Below, one piece after another: positions 42,630 through 54,414 of a DNA stretch of 64,000 nucleotides (its first letter is position 1; each line of letters begins with the position of its first letter). A program made the position numbers and the translations under genes. Source of the DNA: Glycine soja (taxonomy: Eukaryota; Streptophyta; Magnoliopsida; Fabales; Fabaceae). The stretch is taken from positions 34,003,640 through 34,067,639 of the forward strand of contig NC_041016.1 in NCBI RefSeq assembly GCF_004193775.1. The letters are read 5' to 3'. The notes under the pieces are model-generated. The model was not told the DNA's origin and made no database searches. It saw only the letters and a program-made list of their open reading frames with translations.

Positions 42630-45121
42630 CGTTGATCTAAATTGTTTTGAGGGAAGACGGGTTTGATTCTTTCATTTTGTTTAAAGTTTTTTTTATAATT
42701 TGTGATGGTTTTTAACTTCCAAAATTTGTATTTTGATTGTTTTTTGTATTTTTCATGTAATTTTTGGAGGTTATTAACCCTCAAAAAATTATATTTTAAA
42801 ATTTAAATTAAAAAATGTCACATAAGATCAAATAAGTTCAAAATCACCCAAATCCGTTTCCGAGCAAAAAAATAACACATTATAATTTTACAATGACAAA
42901 AAATAAATGAAAATTTTTGCAACGACTAAATCAAAAACTTGATGATTTTACAAGAGATAAAAAAAAACACATATTTTAGCCTAAATTTGAATAAGTTGTC
43001 AATAAATTATTCAAGTGAATTGCGTTAAGTTCAGTGCTTATAATAGATTTTTTTTATAAAAATTAAATTTACCATACTATTTGTTGGATTAAAAACTCTC
43101 ATTTAAATGATTAAGTTTATAAGTATCATCAAATTTAGAAACTAATCAATACTTTATTAGTTAATCACGTTTTAAGAGATACAGTCATGTTTAAAATATA
43201 TAATTAGACGTCAATTATTAAATTATAAAATATATAATTATGAACACTTATTCATCTAAAATTTATCGTGTGTGATTATTATAAAAAAAAAGTATATAAT
43301 TTAATGATTGTATTTATTAAATTCATATTTTATTGAAAATTATTTAGAAAAATAAGTGTTACAGTGGAAGACCTATGTATATTCGAGGGGGTGCATTTGC
43401 ACTCCGTGACTTCTAGAAAAACACAAGTATATATTCATTATTGTTATTTTTTCACCCCTAATTTTATAATTTGAGTCCGTTGCTTTCAAATTTTTAGCTC
43501 TTGCCAAATTTTGTTTTTATTGACCAGTTTTTTCTTATATTTTATTCCCTTCTTAGCTCCCTAAATACTTTTAGGCTTTATTCAGTTGGACATTCATTTC
43601 TTTTTTTTTTAACTCACTACGCTGTTAATATTTGTCTTTTTTTTATATGCATGATAATATTATTAATTTTTATTTTTAAAATAATTTGTCTCCACTAGTA
43701 TCTTGGATATGCCACTGAAGTGTTATATAAAACATAAAACTAACCGCTGTCACTTGTCAATATCCCACAACCACTTCATCGTGAAGGAGATCAGATTTTA
43801 TAAGATCTCATTTTTGTCTTTTGTAGTTGAAAAGGAAATTAAATTGCTTTCTAAGTATAAAAAGATATTGTTGCATTGGTTTGGTGGAAAATAGTTTGCT
43901 TTAAGTTCACTATCTAGGGGTCAAATGTGGATTTTAAGAGCTATTCTAAGCAAACAACGTATAATATTAGCTTCCTTTGGATTGAGAAGACTTCAGCCTT
44001 ACAAAATGCCTCTTATCTTCTTTGCCAAGCTATGAAATGAGGTTATCAGCTTTCCAACTTCCGTTGGGTCTTTACAATATCCAAATATATTCTTACAAAT
44101 TTTCCAGATTATTTATTCTCTTGTTCAAAAGTATATCCCGGGATTAAGGTCCATCCATATCATCATACGGATGATAAATACCAATGTACATTATAATAAG
44201 AGTTTATTTTTCATATATCATTCTAAAAGTTAACAGGTTAATTAATAAAAAAATAAAAAATTATCTTGGGTACGATTTTTAAAATAATTATTAAAGAGTT
44301 TAATAAATATGTAATTTATGGTGTAAAAATTGTTTTAATGTCAATCAGTCAAAAATTATTTTTAAAATATTTTTAAAAAATATTATAAAACTAATAAATT
44401 TACGACTCTTAACAATTTGTATTTGAATAACACAAGTTTTTTATTCAAGAACAAAAGAGAAGTTCTCATAATTAATTTGAAAATTTTGCTTTGAAAGCTT
44501 ACAAAAGATTTTTCTTTATAGATTATGTTAGGCAGCCCTTAAATATGAGAAGTAAAATCCTACTAACAATTTCACTAGACATTAATTTCTCACAAAGTTT
44601 GCCACTAAGTATTTATTTCTTACTAAACATTTACTTCTCACAAAGTTTGCCACTAAGTATTTATTTCTTACTAAACATTTACTTCTCACTAACCATTAAA
44701 ATGATTCATTAAGTCCCAATAACCATCTTAATGGTTTAGGAAATTAAACTGACCTAAGATGTAAAGACATCTAAACATATGACCCCAAAATTAAGAACCA
44801 AAATTACATAAAAATAAGTAAAGAGTTTGATTAAGTATTCATCCCAAAAACTAACTAATCAACCTAAACAAATTTCACCCCATGGATGCATCACGAGTCT
44901 TAAATGTTGGATTAATTTTGCTCTCCAAATTATTTTTCTTTATGTTTGTTAAAATAATTTTCAAATTGTAGATATAAGATAATTTTGGGATTCAACTTTA
45001 ATTTAGCTAAATCTTCTCTAGTTTTCAAGTTTACGATTAAGTTTTGAATAATTTTTTATAGCTTGTTTTAGCTTCTACTTTTGCCAAATAATCTTTCATC
45101 TATTATAAATTATATTTAAAA
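42630..45121 (+). other. AT-rich spacer, no gene recognised
   Basis: Low-complexity A/T-rich DNA with no coding similarity. The only structured part is the 48-bp duplication listed separately. The right edge is the Helitron insertion point. Confidence 0.6.
44588..44683 (+). repeat. 48-bp direct tandem duplication
   Basis: CTCACAAAGTTTGCCACTAA ... ACTAAACATTTACTT is present twice without a gap and with no visible differences, so it is recent compared with its surroundings. Confidence 0.9.
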
Positions 45122-45151
45122 CTAGTCGGTAACCTGTGCATACGCACGGGT
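45122..45151 (-). other. Helitron 3' terminus: hairpin and CTAG
   Basis: The plus strand reads ACTAGTCGGTAACCTGTGC then ATAC then GCACGGGT. On the element strand this is hairpin, short spacer, CTAG, T. It acts as the transposition terminator in the rolling-circle model. Confidence 0.75.
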
Positions 45152-46689
45152 CATGTTCGCCAATTGATTTCCGATGTAAGAATTAAAAGAAAGGTATTGT
45201 AAAAAAAGGAAAAAGACTAACATTGATATTAAAGAGTTTGATATTGGAAATTAATCCACAACCATAGGAAGTTAGGCACCAAATAACAACACACATCGCA
45301 CGCCACCAAATTGTCTTTCCCTCTTCACTCCTCCCCAAAACTCAATTAAGTGTTATATGAAAAAAATGAGCAAGTTTGATGGAACACAGTCGTTGCATCC
45401 TTGCTCATGACACCTGAGGTTTCAACCCTTGACTGTATTTGCCACAAAAAAAAAACAAATATGAACCAAACATAGCAATCTAACAGAAAGTATATAAATG
45501 CATATTTATAAAGCTTATGACAATGAATAACTACTCTTAACAAATTAACAACTAACTAATACTTCTAACAAATTAACTACTCTTAACATTAACTTCCAAG
45601 AAGTCACATGGTCTCGAGACTCGACTTTCTCATACAGTATGTTCAAGAAAAGATTTTTTTTGTTAACAGTTATAAAAATACCACTATATTTATTGTGTAT
45701 CCAGTTTTATTTTCACAAATAATCATAAAAATATTATTTTCATTATTTTTTGTAAAAAATTTTAAAACATGAAATAAAATGGAAACAATATATATTTTTT
45801 AAAATTACTAATAAAAATAAAAACAAAAAATATGATTACATACCAAAAGTATATAGCATCTTTAAATATGTCTTACCATTCAAAAGATATCAATATAGAA
45901 ATATCCAGGTTGATAAAAGCTATACAATTTAATACATATAAAGTTCACAAATATACACCCATTAAACAACTTTTCAAAGATGAGACAAGAAATCCGAGTT
46001 AAATCAGCTAGGATCTCCTCAAAGAAAAATAATACTAATATTTAAAAAGAACATTTCTCACCATGAATGTATTTCCGACACTAAATAAAAGTGTATGTAG
46101 GTAATTCTTTCATGCTCCATCTGCACTTGTTTCACATTCGTGGAGATTTAAGAAGCCAGAAGTTTGGTGTCCCTGAAAAGATTCATCCCAATCAAATGTG
46201 AGGGACTACACTTCTGTTGAAAAATGGACCTCACATGAGCTTCATGAAAATTGCTTATCCATTCAGTTGAGAGTATCCATTATCTACTCCACCACTACCA
46301 CAGTCTAGCAGAGCTTTTTTATTAAGCTCTTTAGCATATCTCCACACATAATTCATACCCACGTGCATTAAACAGCTTTAAAAAGGAACTTAAAAACACA
46401 ATTGGATACCAAGCTACAGTGAAAGAAAAATAAAAAGAAGCACGTACATCATATAAAATAGCGGAAAATGCTAGTAGAGAAAAGGAAGGTTCAAAAACAG
46501 TCATGGTCACTTGACTTAAGTAATAATAATAATAATAATAAGTCCTGATTCTTAAGTTGTCAAATAAAAGGCAGAGGCAGACTTTTAGAAACAATAACAT
46601 AGAAACAAATACTTTTCATGCATTTTAGGAACAGAATAGACAACAATACTTCTATCCCAATTTCTGAAAATATAAAAACACGGACAAAA
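45152..46689 (-). other. Helitron 3' region, unassigned
   Basis: A frame on the - strand near 46150-46240 reads FDWDESFQGHQTSGFLNLHE and could be another captured exon, but I cannot name the source. A short (AAT)7 run lies at 46521-46541. Otherwise AT-rich. Confidence 0.4.
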
Positions 46690-46719
46690 TTATTTTTTGA
46701 TCTTTTCAATGATACCCAT
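46690..46719 (-). pseudogene. DRG GTPase N-terminus, captured fragment
   Basis: The - strand reads ATG then GIIEKIKK and a stop. MGIIE(K/R)IK is the N-terminus of plant DRG GTPases as I know them. It lies on the far side of the captured DRG exon copies relative to gene order, so the fragment order is scrambled. The match is short. Confidence 0.45.
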
Positions 46720-46830
46720 TTTGATTTTCCGCTGTAACCACCAAAAGGGTAATCAACATCTTGGGTGCAGTGGTTGATGCAACCCACATTAGGCTGTGAT
46801 TGTGAACCAAAACCAAGCCTTAACTGCAAC
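46720..46830 (-). pseudogene. Exon-like segment of unknown origin
   Basis: After an acceptor-like TAGTTGCAG, the - strand reads RLGFGSQSQPNVGCINHC and YPFGGYSGKSKW without stops, running into the DRG start codon in another frame. It may be 5' UTR of the DRG source gene rather than coding sequence. Confidence 0.3.
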
Positions 46831-47002
46831 TACAATTTAAAGCTTTTGTTTGCACATGCAATTTGGTTTCTCATTCTTTGCAAAAGGATAAGTGTCATTC
46901 AATAATCAAGTTAGAGAATACAGACATATAACAAAAGCTTGCATCAATAATCAGCAAACTTAGAATAACAATATGATATAAATAGTATAAATAGCAGCAT
47001 AC

Positions 47003-47070
47003 TTTTGGAGGCTCCAATAATTGTGTCCTCAGTTTTGCTATTTTTTCCTTGAGCTGCCTGAGATGATACT
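47003..47070 (-). pseudogene. Captured DRG GTPase exon, copy 1
   Basis: Between acceptor TTGCAG and donor GTATGC the - strand encodes EYHLRQLKEKIAKLRTQLL followed by EPPK. This matches the N-terminal helical exon of plant DRG (developmentally regulated GTP-binding protein), with Gly to Arg and Ala to Glu changes. Only this exon is present, with no G-domain motifs nearby, so no functional GTPase can be made. Both splice sites are intact in this copy. Confidence 0.75.
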
Positions 47071-47348
47071 CTGCAAGTACCCATATTCAAATTCAAATGC
47101 ATTAAATTGTAAATACATAGAAGATAAACCCCAAACCAAAATTAGACCATAAGGCAAAGTGAGAAAAAACAAACATGCAACAAAAAGAATCACTTTTTAA
47201 AAGCAGAGAAATCACATTTTGAAAAAATTAGTAATAATAACAATAAAATTAAATAGAATCCTAATTCGGCTTTCTGCAACAACAATAAAATTTATGATTT
47301 AAAATGCAAGATAGCAGTATGATATAAACAGTATAAATGACAGGATAA

Positions 47349-47413
47349 TTTTGGAGGCTCCAATAATTGTGTAGTCAATTTTGTTATTTTTGTCTTGAGC
47401 CCGAGATGATACT
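47349..47413 (-). pseudogene. Captured DRG GTPase exon, copy 2
   Basis: Same exon with a 3-bp deletion (one Gln codon), several substitutions including AAA AAT AAC for the Lys-Ile-Ala part, and a lost donor (GT to TT). The acceptor GTGCAG is kept. It comes from tandem duplication of a unit of about 350 bp that includes intron sequence. Confidence 0.7.
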
Positions 47414-47636
47414 CTGCACAGTATCCATATTCAAATTCAAATGCATTAAATTATCAAAGACATAGAAGATAAACCCCAAACCAAAATTAGACCATAAGGT
47501 AAAGTAAGAGAAAACAAACATGGGAAAAAATCACTTTTTAAGAGCAGAGAAATCAGGTTTGGAAAAAATTAGTGACTAGAGAGAAGCATAACTCCTGTCA
47601 TCACAATATAAAAAAAGGGCATTCAGGTAGAGCCTA

Positions 47637-47637
47637 C

Positions 47638-47677
<40 letters not shown>

Positions 47678-47702
47678 CAACAACAACAACAACAACAACA
47701 AA
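47637..47702 (+). repeat. (AAT)n-(AAC)n compound microsatellite
   Basis: About 12 AAT followed by about 9 AAC units, directly after AGAGCCTACATA. The same lead-in precedes the array at 55090. Confidence 0.95.
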
Positions 47703-47812
47703 ATTAAATAGAATCATAATCTAGCTTCCTGCAACAACAATAAACTTTATAATTTAAAATGTAAAATTGCAATATGAAATAAACAGTATAAATAGCTCCA
47801 TACTTTTGGAGG

Positions 47813-47880
47813 CTTCAATAATTATGTCCTCAGTTTTGCTATTTTTTCCTTGAGCTGCCCGAGATGATACTTTGCACAGT
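47813..47880 (-). pseudogene. Captured DRG GTPase exon, copy 3
   Basis: Reads EYHLGQLKEKIAKLRT, then a decayed end (ATAATTATTGAAGCC). The Gly at the position changed in copy 1 is retained, so this copy is nearer the source gene there. Acceptor-like GTGCAAAG has lost AG; donor GTATGG is intact. Confidence 0.7.
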
Positions 47881-47884
47881 ACAG

Positions 47885-47931
<47 letters not shown>
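47885..47931 (+). repeat. (AAT)n microsatellite
   Basis: About 15 uninterrupted AAT units next to DRG exon copy 3. Confidence 0.95.
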
Positions 47932-47932
<1 letters not shown>

Positions 47933-48306
47933 TTAAATAGAATCCTTATTCGACTTCCTGCAACAACAATAAAATTTATGATTTAAAAGAAAAAGAAAAA
48001 GAAAGAAGGAAATACCTGAATAGGTTTATTGTTATCAAAGCAAGCATGATGAAATTTTAGGCATTATTCTGAAAGTCATTATTCTATTATGTGCATTCAC
48101 ACAGATATCAAAATAAACATTTCCAACAAAATATACAATTAAAACTTAAAAGTATATAACAGCTTACTCCTCCATTATTAAGAGCTTCTCTTTCTTGTGG
48201 GTAGAGAAGTGCTTGTTGAGTTTTGTATTTTAAAAAAACATTTTTATAATTAAGACATTCTAAACTTATATATATTTTTGTTATTAATAATTTGAATATT
48301 CATTTG

Positions 48307-48315
48307 TTATTGTTG

Positions 48316-48373
<58 letters not shown>

Positions 48374-48415
48374 GTAAACTCTAGTTGAAGGTCATTTTTT
48401 ATGTTGTTGTTGTTG

Positions 48416-48500
<85 letters not shown>

Positions 48501-48502
48501 GT
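48307..48502 (+). repeat. Paired (GTT)n-(ATT)n microsatellites
   Basis: Two arrays, 48307-48373 and 48403-48502, separated by GTAAACTCTAGTTGAAGGTC. Each starts with GTT units and continues with ATT units (about 20 and 27). Open frames of pure Ile/Asn here are artefacts. The flank AGCTGAAAGCCCTTTTTTAT, GTTGTGATGATAGG is the inverted copy of 47592-47630. Confidence 0.95.
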
Positions 48503-48674
48503 TGGCTCTAGCTGAAAGCCCTTTTTTATGTTGTGATGATAGGAATTGCATGTTAAAACGAAAATGGTTTCCTTTGATATTACAACCTACACACACCAGG
48601 AACCTCAAAGAAAAATCTCAATGTTCACTCCCGGAATTAGAATATAAAAAAGGATCTTCATCTAGAGTATACAT

Positions 48675-48692
48675 CATAATAATAATAATAAT

Positions 48693-48728
<36 letters not shown>

Positions 48729-48773
48729 AATAATAATAATAACAATAATAATAATAATAACAATAATAATAAT
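48675..48773 (+). repeat. Interrupted (AAT)/(AAC) microsatellite
   Basis: AAT and AAC blocks alternate over about 99 bp, preceded by TCTAGAGTATACATC, a variant of the module seen at the other arrays. Confidence 0.95.
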
Positions 48774-49050
48774 ACAAATAATCCAACCATGAATTGACAA
48801 AAAAACCAAAAATTGCAGGAAAGCATTAACAAAAAAAAATACCCATAAAAAGACTTACCAAACATGTAGTCCCTCAGAACGTGTAGGATGAGAAAAGAAA
48901 GAAAGAAAGTTCCAAAAAGAATATGAAGGAAACTTTGGTATTAGAATCATAAAAGTTAAAATGAAAAAGGGAAAAAAATGGATGAAAACCACTACATACC
49001 CATAGCTTCTAGTTGTTGGATGAAAGCCATTTGATTTCTCATATGGAAAA
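48774..49050 (-). other. Helitron spacer, no gene recognised
   Basis: AT-rich with nothing assignable. It ends in GAAAA (49046-49050), the target site of the Copia insertion. Confidence 0.55.
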
Positions 49051-49462
49051 TGTTGGTTAATTTGAAAATCAAGATAATACTGGATAAATTTGAAGTCGTG
49101 TATAACACTTTCAGATTGAATCAAATTTCGGGGTTCAACCAAAATTGTTCAATCGGATAAAATCAGAAGATTATAATTCAAGAGTTTTGTATTGGTCTTG
49201 TATGTTTTGTCACCCGTTATGCTTTCTGAACCAGAATGATTATTTATGATCAAAGAACAGATGGTTTTTGGCGGTTGATGAACAGGTGGTTTTTGGCGGT
49301 TGATGGAAGTTTCATCTTTTTTAAAAACTGCCTTTTCCTGAAAGTCACTTCCATACAATTTCCAAAATTTGCCTAAACCAAACATCTCGTTATTACATTA
49401 AAACAAGCATGCACTCTTATTTTAACATAATAAAGAGATCAATTACACTAAAATGTCCAACA
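49051..49462 (-). repeat. Copia (Helitron-resident) 3' LTR
   Basis: 412 bp, plus strand TGTTGGTTAATTTG...AAATGTCCAACA. It contains GGTGGTTTTTGGCGGTTGATG in near-duplicate. The polypurine tract complement CCTCCCCCATTTT follows at 49465. Confidence 0.92.
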
Positions 49463-49990
49463 AACCTCCCCCATTTTAGTGTAATTACCGATCAAATCAC
49501 CAAAGTCATAACATACCACAAACTACTACATAGATGAAATATCGTGACGATTGAATTTCATCTTAGCAAATTACACGTTCCAAATATTCGAATATCAGGG
49601 TGTCACTAAGGATTGAACCCTTTCTATTCATAATGAAGACATGAAGATAATCTGCACAATAGTTTATAACATTACTCTTGCTTGACACTAGTTTACTAGC
49701 CTGTGTCCCTATCCTTCATAAGCATATCAAAGCCAAGTCCCAGCTTCTTGAAGCGGCTAAACTTCATGCTTATATAGGTAGTCCTTTTCTTTCTTGCACC
49801 TGTAAATGCAATTTTTCAAAAGAACCATTGAGAAGTTATACTTCAACCTCCTTAACTTACAGAACCGAACACATACCTTTTGGGATACTTTCGATGATGT
49901 GTTCCAATCTCTACATGTTAAGCTTTCCACATTGAATTCAGCACCTAATGTCATATTAGATGGGAATTGGGTATCTTAACATAAGAGATT

Positions 49991-52375
49991 TCAGATGGAC
50001 TTTAATCCTAATCCCACAGCCGACCTTTTCACAAGATCTCTACTTAACCCTTTGGTTAAATGATTGGCCAAATTATGCTTAGTTCTCACAAACTCCACTG
50101 ATATCACACCATGCATGATTAACTCCCGAACCATGTTGTGTCTAATACCCAAGTGTCTAGACTTCCCATTATACACTTGACTATATGCCTTAGCCAAAGT
50201 AGCCTGACTATCGCACCTGATAGACATGGGAGGTATAGGTTTGGGCCACAATGGAATCTCATAGATCAGATTTCTTAGCCACTCAGCTTCTTTACCAGCT
50301 GCTGCTAAAGCTACAAATTCAGATTCCATTGTTGAATTTGTAATGCAGGTCTGTTTCTTGGATGCCCAAGAGATAGCACCTCCTCCAAGGAGGAATACCC
50401 AACCACTTGTGGATGAATAATCTTCCATATTGGTTATCCAACTTGCATAAGAGTAACCTTTTATAACCGAAGGAAATTCAGTATATGTCAAACCATAGTC
50501 AATGGTTCCCTTTAAGTACTTGAATACTCTATTCATAGCTTGCCAATGATGAGAACTGGGATTACTTGTAAACCTACTAAGTTTAGCAACACCATAAGCT
50601 ATATCAGGCCTAGTACTAATCATTGCATACATGAGTGATCCTATCGCCCTTGAGTATTCAAGTTGAGACACTGCTACACCTTTATTAGGTAATAGCTTCA
50701 GGTTAGGATCAATGGGAGTACTTACCGGAGAACAATCTTTAAAATTAAATTTCTCGAATATCTTCTCAATATAATGTGATTGAGAGATGGAAATGCCATT
50801 GTTTCCACGTTTGATCTTTATTCCTAAGATCACATCCGCTTCCCCCATATCTTTCATATCAAACTTAGAAGACAAAAATGCCTTAGTCTCATCAACTTGA
50901 TCTTGGTCGGTACCAAAGATCAACATGTCGTCTACATACAGACAAATGATAACTCCTTTGCCATGAGTATCAAACTTGTTGTATAGACATTTATCTGCTT
51001 GGTTTAGAACAAAACCACTAGACAACACAACCTCATCAAATTTTTGATGCCATTGTTTAGGCGCTTGTTTCAAGCCATTAAGAGATTTCATCAGTTTACA
51101 CACCTTATTTTCATTTCCTGGCATAACAAACCCTTCAGGTTGTTTCATGTATACCTCTTCATCCAATTCACCATTTAAGAATGCAGCTTTCACATCCATT
51201 TGGTGAATCACCAGATTGTGGATAGCAGCAAGTGCTAACAACAGTCTAATAGTGGATATCCTAGCAACAGGAGCATATGTATCAAAAAAATCAATACCCT
51301 CCTTTTGCCTAAAGCCTTGGATAACCAATCTGGCTTTGTACTTGTCAACAGTACCATCCACTTTCATCTTTCTCCTAAAGATCATCTTACATCCTAATGG
51401 CTTACATCCAAGAGGTAAGTCAACCAATTTCCAGGTATTATTTTGCATGATGGAATCCATCTCACTTTGAATTGCTTCTTTCCAGAATACAACATCCCTT
51501 GAAGCCATTGCTTCACTAAAAGTCTTTGGGTCTTCCTCAACATTAAGGCAATATTGATATTGAAATTCAATATCATTCCTTGACCCTTCAACCAAATAGA
51601 ATTGAAAGTCATCACCAAATGACTTAGCCTTTCTTACTCTCGTACTCTTTCTAGTTTTAGTACTAGTTGAAGGTATATCCTCAATATTAACTAAGACTTT
51701 CGACATGGAATTCATGTCCTTTGGCCTAGGTATAGATGTAAACCTTTGTTCATCAAAGATAGCATCCCGTGACTCTATAACCGAGTTCACAGCAACAGAA
51801 TCATTAGATTCTAGCACATAGAATCTATATGCTTTAGAATGTTCAGCATATCCAATAAATATACAATCTATACCTCTTTCACCTATGGTTTTCCTTTTAG
51901 GTTCTGTAAGCCTGACTACAGCCCTACATCCCCAAATTTTGAGATAACTCAAATTTGGTGTCTTTTTGTGCCAAAGTTCATATGGGGTAACCTTATTCCT
52001 TTTGTTAGGAATTCGGTTCAACAAGTAACAGGCTGTCAACATAGCCTCACCCCAAAATCCTTCACTTAAACCCGAATAGGATAACATGGAATTCACCATT
52101 TCTTTCAAGGTTCTATTCTTCCTTTCGGCTACACCATTCTGTTGTGGTGTATAGGGAGCTATAGTTTGATGTATTATTCCAGTAGATTGAAAATAAACCG
52201 GATCATAATACTCACCTCCCCTATCCGTACGAAGAGTTTTGATTAGCCCATTTGGATGAAGTTCTACCTCTTTCTTATAAATTTTAAATTTATCAAGAGC
52301 TTCATCTTTTGTATTTAATAAATATACATAACAATACCTTGATGCATCATCAATAAAAGTAACAAGATATTTTTA
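49991..52375 (-). pseudogene. Copia pol: integrase, RT, RNase H
   Basis: Open on the - strand from about 52375 to a stop at 49991. It opens inside integrase ([42 protein letters not shown]), then RT ([30 protein letters not shown]) and RNase H ([50 protein letters not shown]). The first RNase H motif reads GYSYASW where D is expected after GYS, so a catalytic aspartate appears lost. The frame differs from the gag part by an apparent 1-bp loss in an A-run near 52368. Confidence 0.9.
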
Positions 52376-53973
52376 TGACCTAATGATGGAGTAGCATGCA
52401 AATCACACAAATCACTATGAATAAGGTCTAAGACTTTAGTCTCACTTTTAACATCCTTAAAAGGTTTCCTAGTGATCTTGGTCAACATGCAAGTTTTGCA
52501 TTTTTCAATGTTCATATCAAAAGGAGGAATCATACTTGTTTTTGACATATCTTTTAATCTTTTGTAATGAACATGTCCTAATCTAGCATGCCAAATTTCT
52601 GATTTTGTCATATTAGTTATAGAACTACACGAGGCCATACAAACAGATTCATGAACAAAAGGAACATTAATGTTTAATTTAAACATTCCATTACAACGAT
52701 AACCAAATCCAACAAACGAACCATGTCTTGACAAGATGTACTTGTCACTTTCAAGTACTTGCTTGAAACCACAATTATTTAAAACCATACCAGACAATAA
52801 GTTCTTACGAATACCAGGTACAAATAAGACATTATCCAAATACAAACTTTTTCCGGAAGTGAAAACTAAATTCACACAACCTAATCCTAGGATTGGTTCA
52901 GTTGCAACATTGCCCATCTTCACAATAGAGCCATCATCGATTGGTCTAAATTCCTTGAACCAACGACGATCTTTGCACACATGGCTTGTTGCTCCTGAAT
53001 CAAACCACCAAGCAACGTCATCATCCTGCACATAGAATGCATCAGATATTAGTGATACATAATTTGAATTCGTATTCGAATTAAAATTATTCCCTACAAT
53101 CTGATCTTGTTGCTTTTCAGGATCATTAGACCCACTTGGACCAGCCTTGTTCTTTCCTTTGAACACCCGGCAATCCCTCTTTAAATGACCAGGTTTCCCA
53201 CACTTCCAACATGAAAATTTTGTCTGTTTGTTTGGACCTTTGTTCTTATTTCCTTGAAATTTTCGTTTGTTACCTTTAGCATTGTAATTTTGCTTAACTG
53301 TTCCACTTTCCTCTACCATATTAACGGAAGAGGAACCTGCTACGTTTTTATCATTGACTTTGTCAATTTCCTGAGCCCTCAGCGACTCCTCAATCATGAA
53401 ATGACTACCGAGTTGAACCAGAGTCAACTCTTCCTTCTTATGTTTCAAGGTATACTTGAAGTCTTTCCAAGAAGAAGGCAGTTTATCAATTATAGATGAA
53501 ACTGCAATGGATTCATCCATTTTCAAATCATGTTGAGTAAACTGACCCAAAATTCGCAGCAGTTCATTATATTGTTCCATAACAGGCCTCGAATCAATCA
53601 TTTTATAATTAAAGAAATTACTAACTAAGAATTTGTTACTTGAGGCATCTTCTGCCATATACTTGGATTCAAGAGAGTCCCATAATTCCTTAGCAGACTC
53701 AACATTTTGATAAATATCAAAGAGAGAGTCAGACATACCGTTCAGAATGTGTCCACGACAAATGTAATCGTCGTTCTCCCATTTCGAACGCTTCCTTGTT
53801 TGATCCAGAGTTTCGTCTTCCATAAACACCGGCATCGGTGTACTCGGCACATACACCACCTTCAATGTTGTCAAGAGAAGGTGCATCTTCTTCTGCCATT
53901 TTCTGAAATCCTGCCCTTCAAACTTGTCCAACTTCGCAAACTTGCTTGTCATCTTCGAACTATCGTTCGTCAT
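52376..53973 (-). pseudogene. Copia gag, protease and start of integrase
   Basis: The ATG at 53973 opens a frame to the frameshift: gag (FEGQDFRKWQKKM, KELWDSLESKYMAED, LLRILGQFTQHDLKMDE), zinc knuckle CWKCGKPGHLKRDC near residue 256, protease WWFDSGATSHVCKD near residue 330, pre-integrase IWHARLGHVHYKRLKDM and CKTCMLTKITRKPF, and integrase first block LDLIHSDLCDL. After GHKN the residues become nonsense and stop at 52315. The ATG is only 24 bases inside the 5' LTR. Confidence 0.9.
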
Positions 53974-53997
53974 CTCGAAAGATTTGATTCAATCTTT

Positions 53998-54409
53998 TGT
54001 TGGTTAATTTGAAAATCAAGATAATACTGGATAAATCTGAAGTCGTGTATAACACTTTCAGATTGAATCAAATTTCGGGGTTCAACCAAAATTGTTCAAT
54101 CGAATAAAATCAGAAGATTATAATTCTAGAGTTTTGTTTTGGTCTTGTATGTTTTGTCACCCGTTATGCTTTCTGAACCAGAATGATTATTTATGATCAA
54201 AGAACAGGTGGTTTTTGGCGGTTGATGAACAGGCGGTTTTTGGCGGTTGATGGAAGTTTCATCTTTTTTAAAAACTGCCTTTTCCTGAAAGTCACTTCCA
54301 TATAATTTCCAAAATTTGCCTAAACCAAACATTTCGTTATTACATTAAAACAAGCGTGCACTCTTATTTTAACATAATAAAGAGATCAATTACACTAAAA
54401 TGTCCAACA
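53998..54409 (-). repeat. Copia (Helitron-resident) 5' LTR
   Basis: 412 bp, same ends as the 3' LTR. Followed by GAAAA at 54410-54414, the second copy of the target duplication. Confidence 0.92.
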
Positions 54410-54414
54410 GAAAA

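Larger units (their letters stand above)
49051..54409 (-). mobile_element. Ty1/copia element (Tork-like) inserted in the Helitron
   Basis: 412-bp LTRs at 49051-49462 and 53998-54409 with ends TGTTGG...CCAACA and a perfect 5-bp duplication GAAAA (49046-49050, 54410-54414). Total 5,359 bp. Gag-pol is on the - strand with one frameshift. The LTRs differ at about nine positions by eye. Polypurine tract AAAATGGGGGAGGTT lies beside the left LTR. No standard primer site follows the 5' LTR: only 24 bases separate it from the gag ATG. The name Tork-like is from overall protein style. Confidence 0.9.

Noticed and set aside
48385..48865. Open frames of poly-Ile, poly-Val/Thr or poly-Leu
   Set aside because: Translations of AAT/ATT/GTT microsatellites.
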